Shown one piece after another: positions 20,449-20,572 of a DNA stretch of 20,572 nt. The translations under genes and the position numbers were made by a program. The notes beneath the pieces are model-generated. The model was given only the letters and a program-made list of their open reading frames with translations, ran no database searches and was not told the origin of the DNA. Positions within the stretch are counted from its first letter, which is position 1. Each line of letters begins with the position of its first letter. This stretch comes from JAYEHC01 sp964490635. Lineage in GTDB: Bacteria; Patescibacteriota; Minisyncoccia; JAHIHE01; JAGLIN01. The stretch is from assembly GCA_964490635.1 (NCBI GenBank), contig CAZBCK010000016.1:1-20572 (forward strand), written 5' to 3'.

Positions 20449-20572
20449 TCAAACCTTCTCTGGAGGAGGTTTGACAATAATAATAATAGGAGGATACAAA
20501 GCAATAAAAAAGCAATAAACTACAAAACATTTTTTACGAGCGGAAAGAAATAAGAGATGTTCGTTCCGCTTA

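Larger units (their letters stand above)
20245..20572 (+). other. Insertion within the 16S rRNA gene (intron or intervening sequence), 3' end outside the window
   Basis: At least 328 nt of non-ribosomal, AT-rich sequence interrupts the gene at helix 17, after TTGTTAGGGATAAATGG. It holds a small ORF with a strong SD (20299-20448), an 8-bp hairpin GTCAAACC/GGTTTGAC (20448-20475) right after that ORF, a second SD-like TAGGAGGA (20487-20494) without a good start codon, and a hairpin AGCGGAA/TTCCGCT (20539-20570). ATTGCTTTTT (20250-20259) can pair with AAAAAGCAAT (20507-20516) around the ORF. Insertions and self-splicing introns in 16S genes are known in candidate phyla radiation bacteria. I see no group I core and no clean group II 5' end, so the type stays open; a chimeric assembly join is the alternative. 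Confidence 0.7.

Noticed and set aside
20303..20518. 71-residue frame overlapping the zinc-ribbon ORF in the 16S insertion
   Set aside because: It starts at GTG with poorer SD spacing, has no motif and runs through the hairpin; the 49-residue frame has paired CxxC motifs and ideal SD spacing.

Overview
The window looks like a piece of an AT-rich, small-genome bacterium of the candidate phyla radiation (Patescibacteria). This is inferred from several things: the 5' part of a divergent 16S rRNA gene that carries an insertion, short leaders with no Shine-Dalgarno (SD) sequence before essentially every protein gene, many short palindromic repeats between genes, a set of peptidases with no biosynthetic operon around them, and a pilin-like protein of a kind common in that group. 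TGA is used only as a stop, so there is no sign of the UGA-glycine code of Gracilibacteria/Absconditabacteria. I cannot assign a lower taxon.

Layout. 1-2458: the end of a beta-class DNA methyltransferase (cut by the window start), then rubrerythrin. 2459-3709: a cysteine synthase-like gene with its own promoter, a seven-residue leader peptide containing three consecutive Cys codons, and a perfect 16-bp terminator-type hairpin before the start codon, which together look like a cysteine-responsive attenuator. 3809-5011 (minus strand): a TreT-like GT4 glycosyltransferase, convergent with the cysteine synthase and divergent from an M24 peptidase, with clear promoters facing both ways. 5212-12305: peptide and protein turnover genes (M24 PepQ-like, M42 aminopeptidase, M3 oligoendopeptidase F, U32/TrhP-like) mixed with small unknown genes and a decayed XRE regulator. 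12568-17238: DnaJ, a multi-pass membrane protein, a membrane-anchored protein with a calcium-binding TSP3-like tail, and a slipin. 17363-18718: tRNA-Lys, tRNA-Val, secE and nusG. 18725-19404: a clpP remnant and a small pilin-like membrane protein flanked by inverted repeats. 19477-20572: tandem rRNA promoters, a boxA element and 16S rRNA, interrupted near helix 17 by an insertion that is still open at the window end.

The intergenic regions are crowded with palindromic or MITE-like elements (6884-7008, 10895-10976, 12322-12536, 14439-14590, 16151-16254, 16290-16455, 17793-17902, and a pair at 18934 and 19415). One has split the leader of the slipin gene and left a 7-bp target duplication. No transposase is encoded in the window, so these elements would have to be moved in trans.

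The two most interesting items are the Cys-Cys-Cys leader peptide/attenuator before cysteine synthase, and the insertion in the 16S gene. The insertion encodes a 49-residue zinc-ribbon microprotein behind a perfect SD sequence, in a stretch where none of the other genes uses one.
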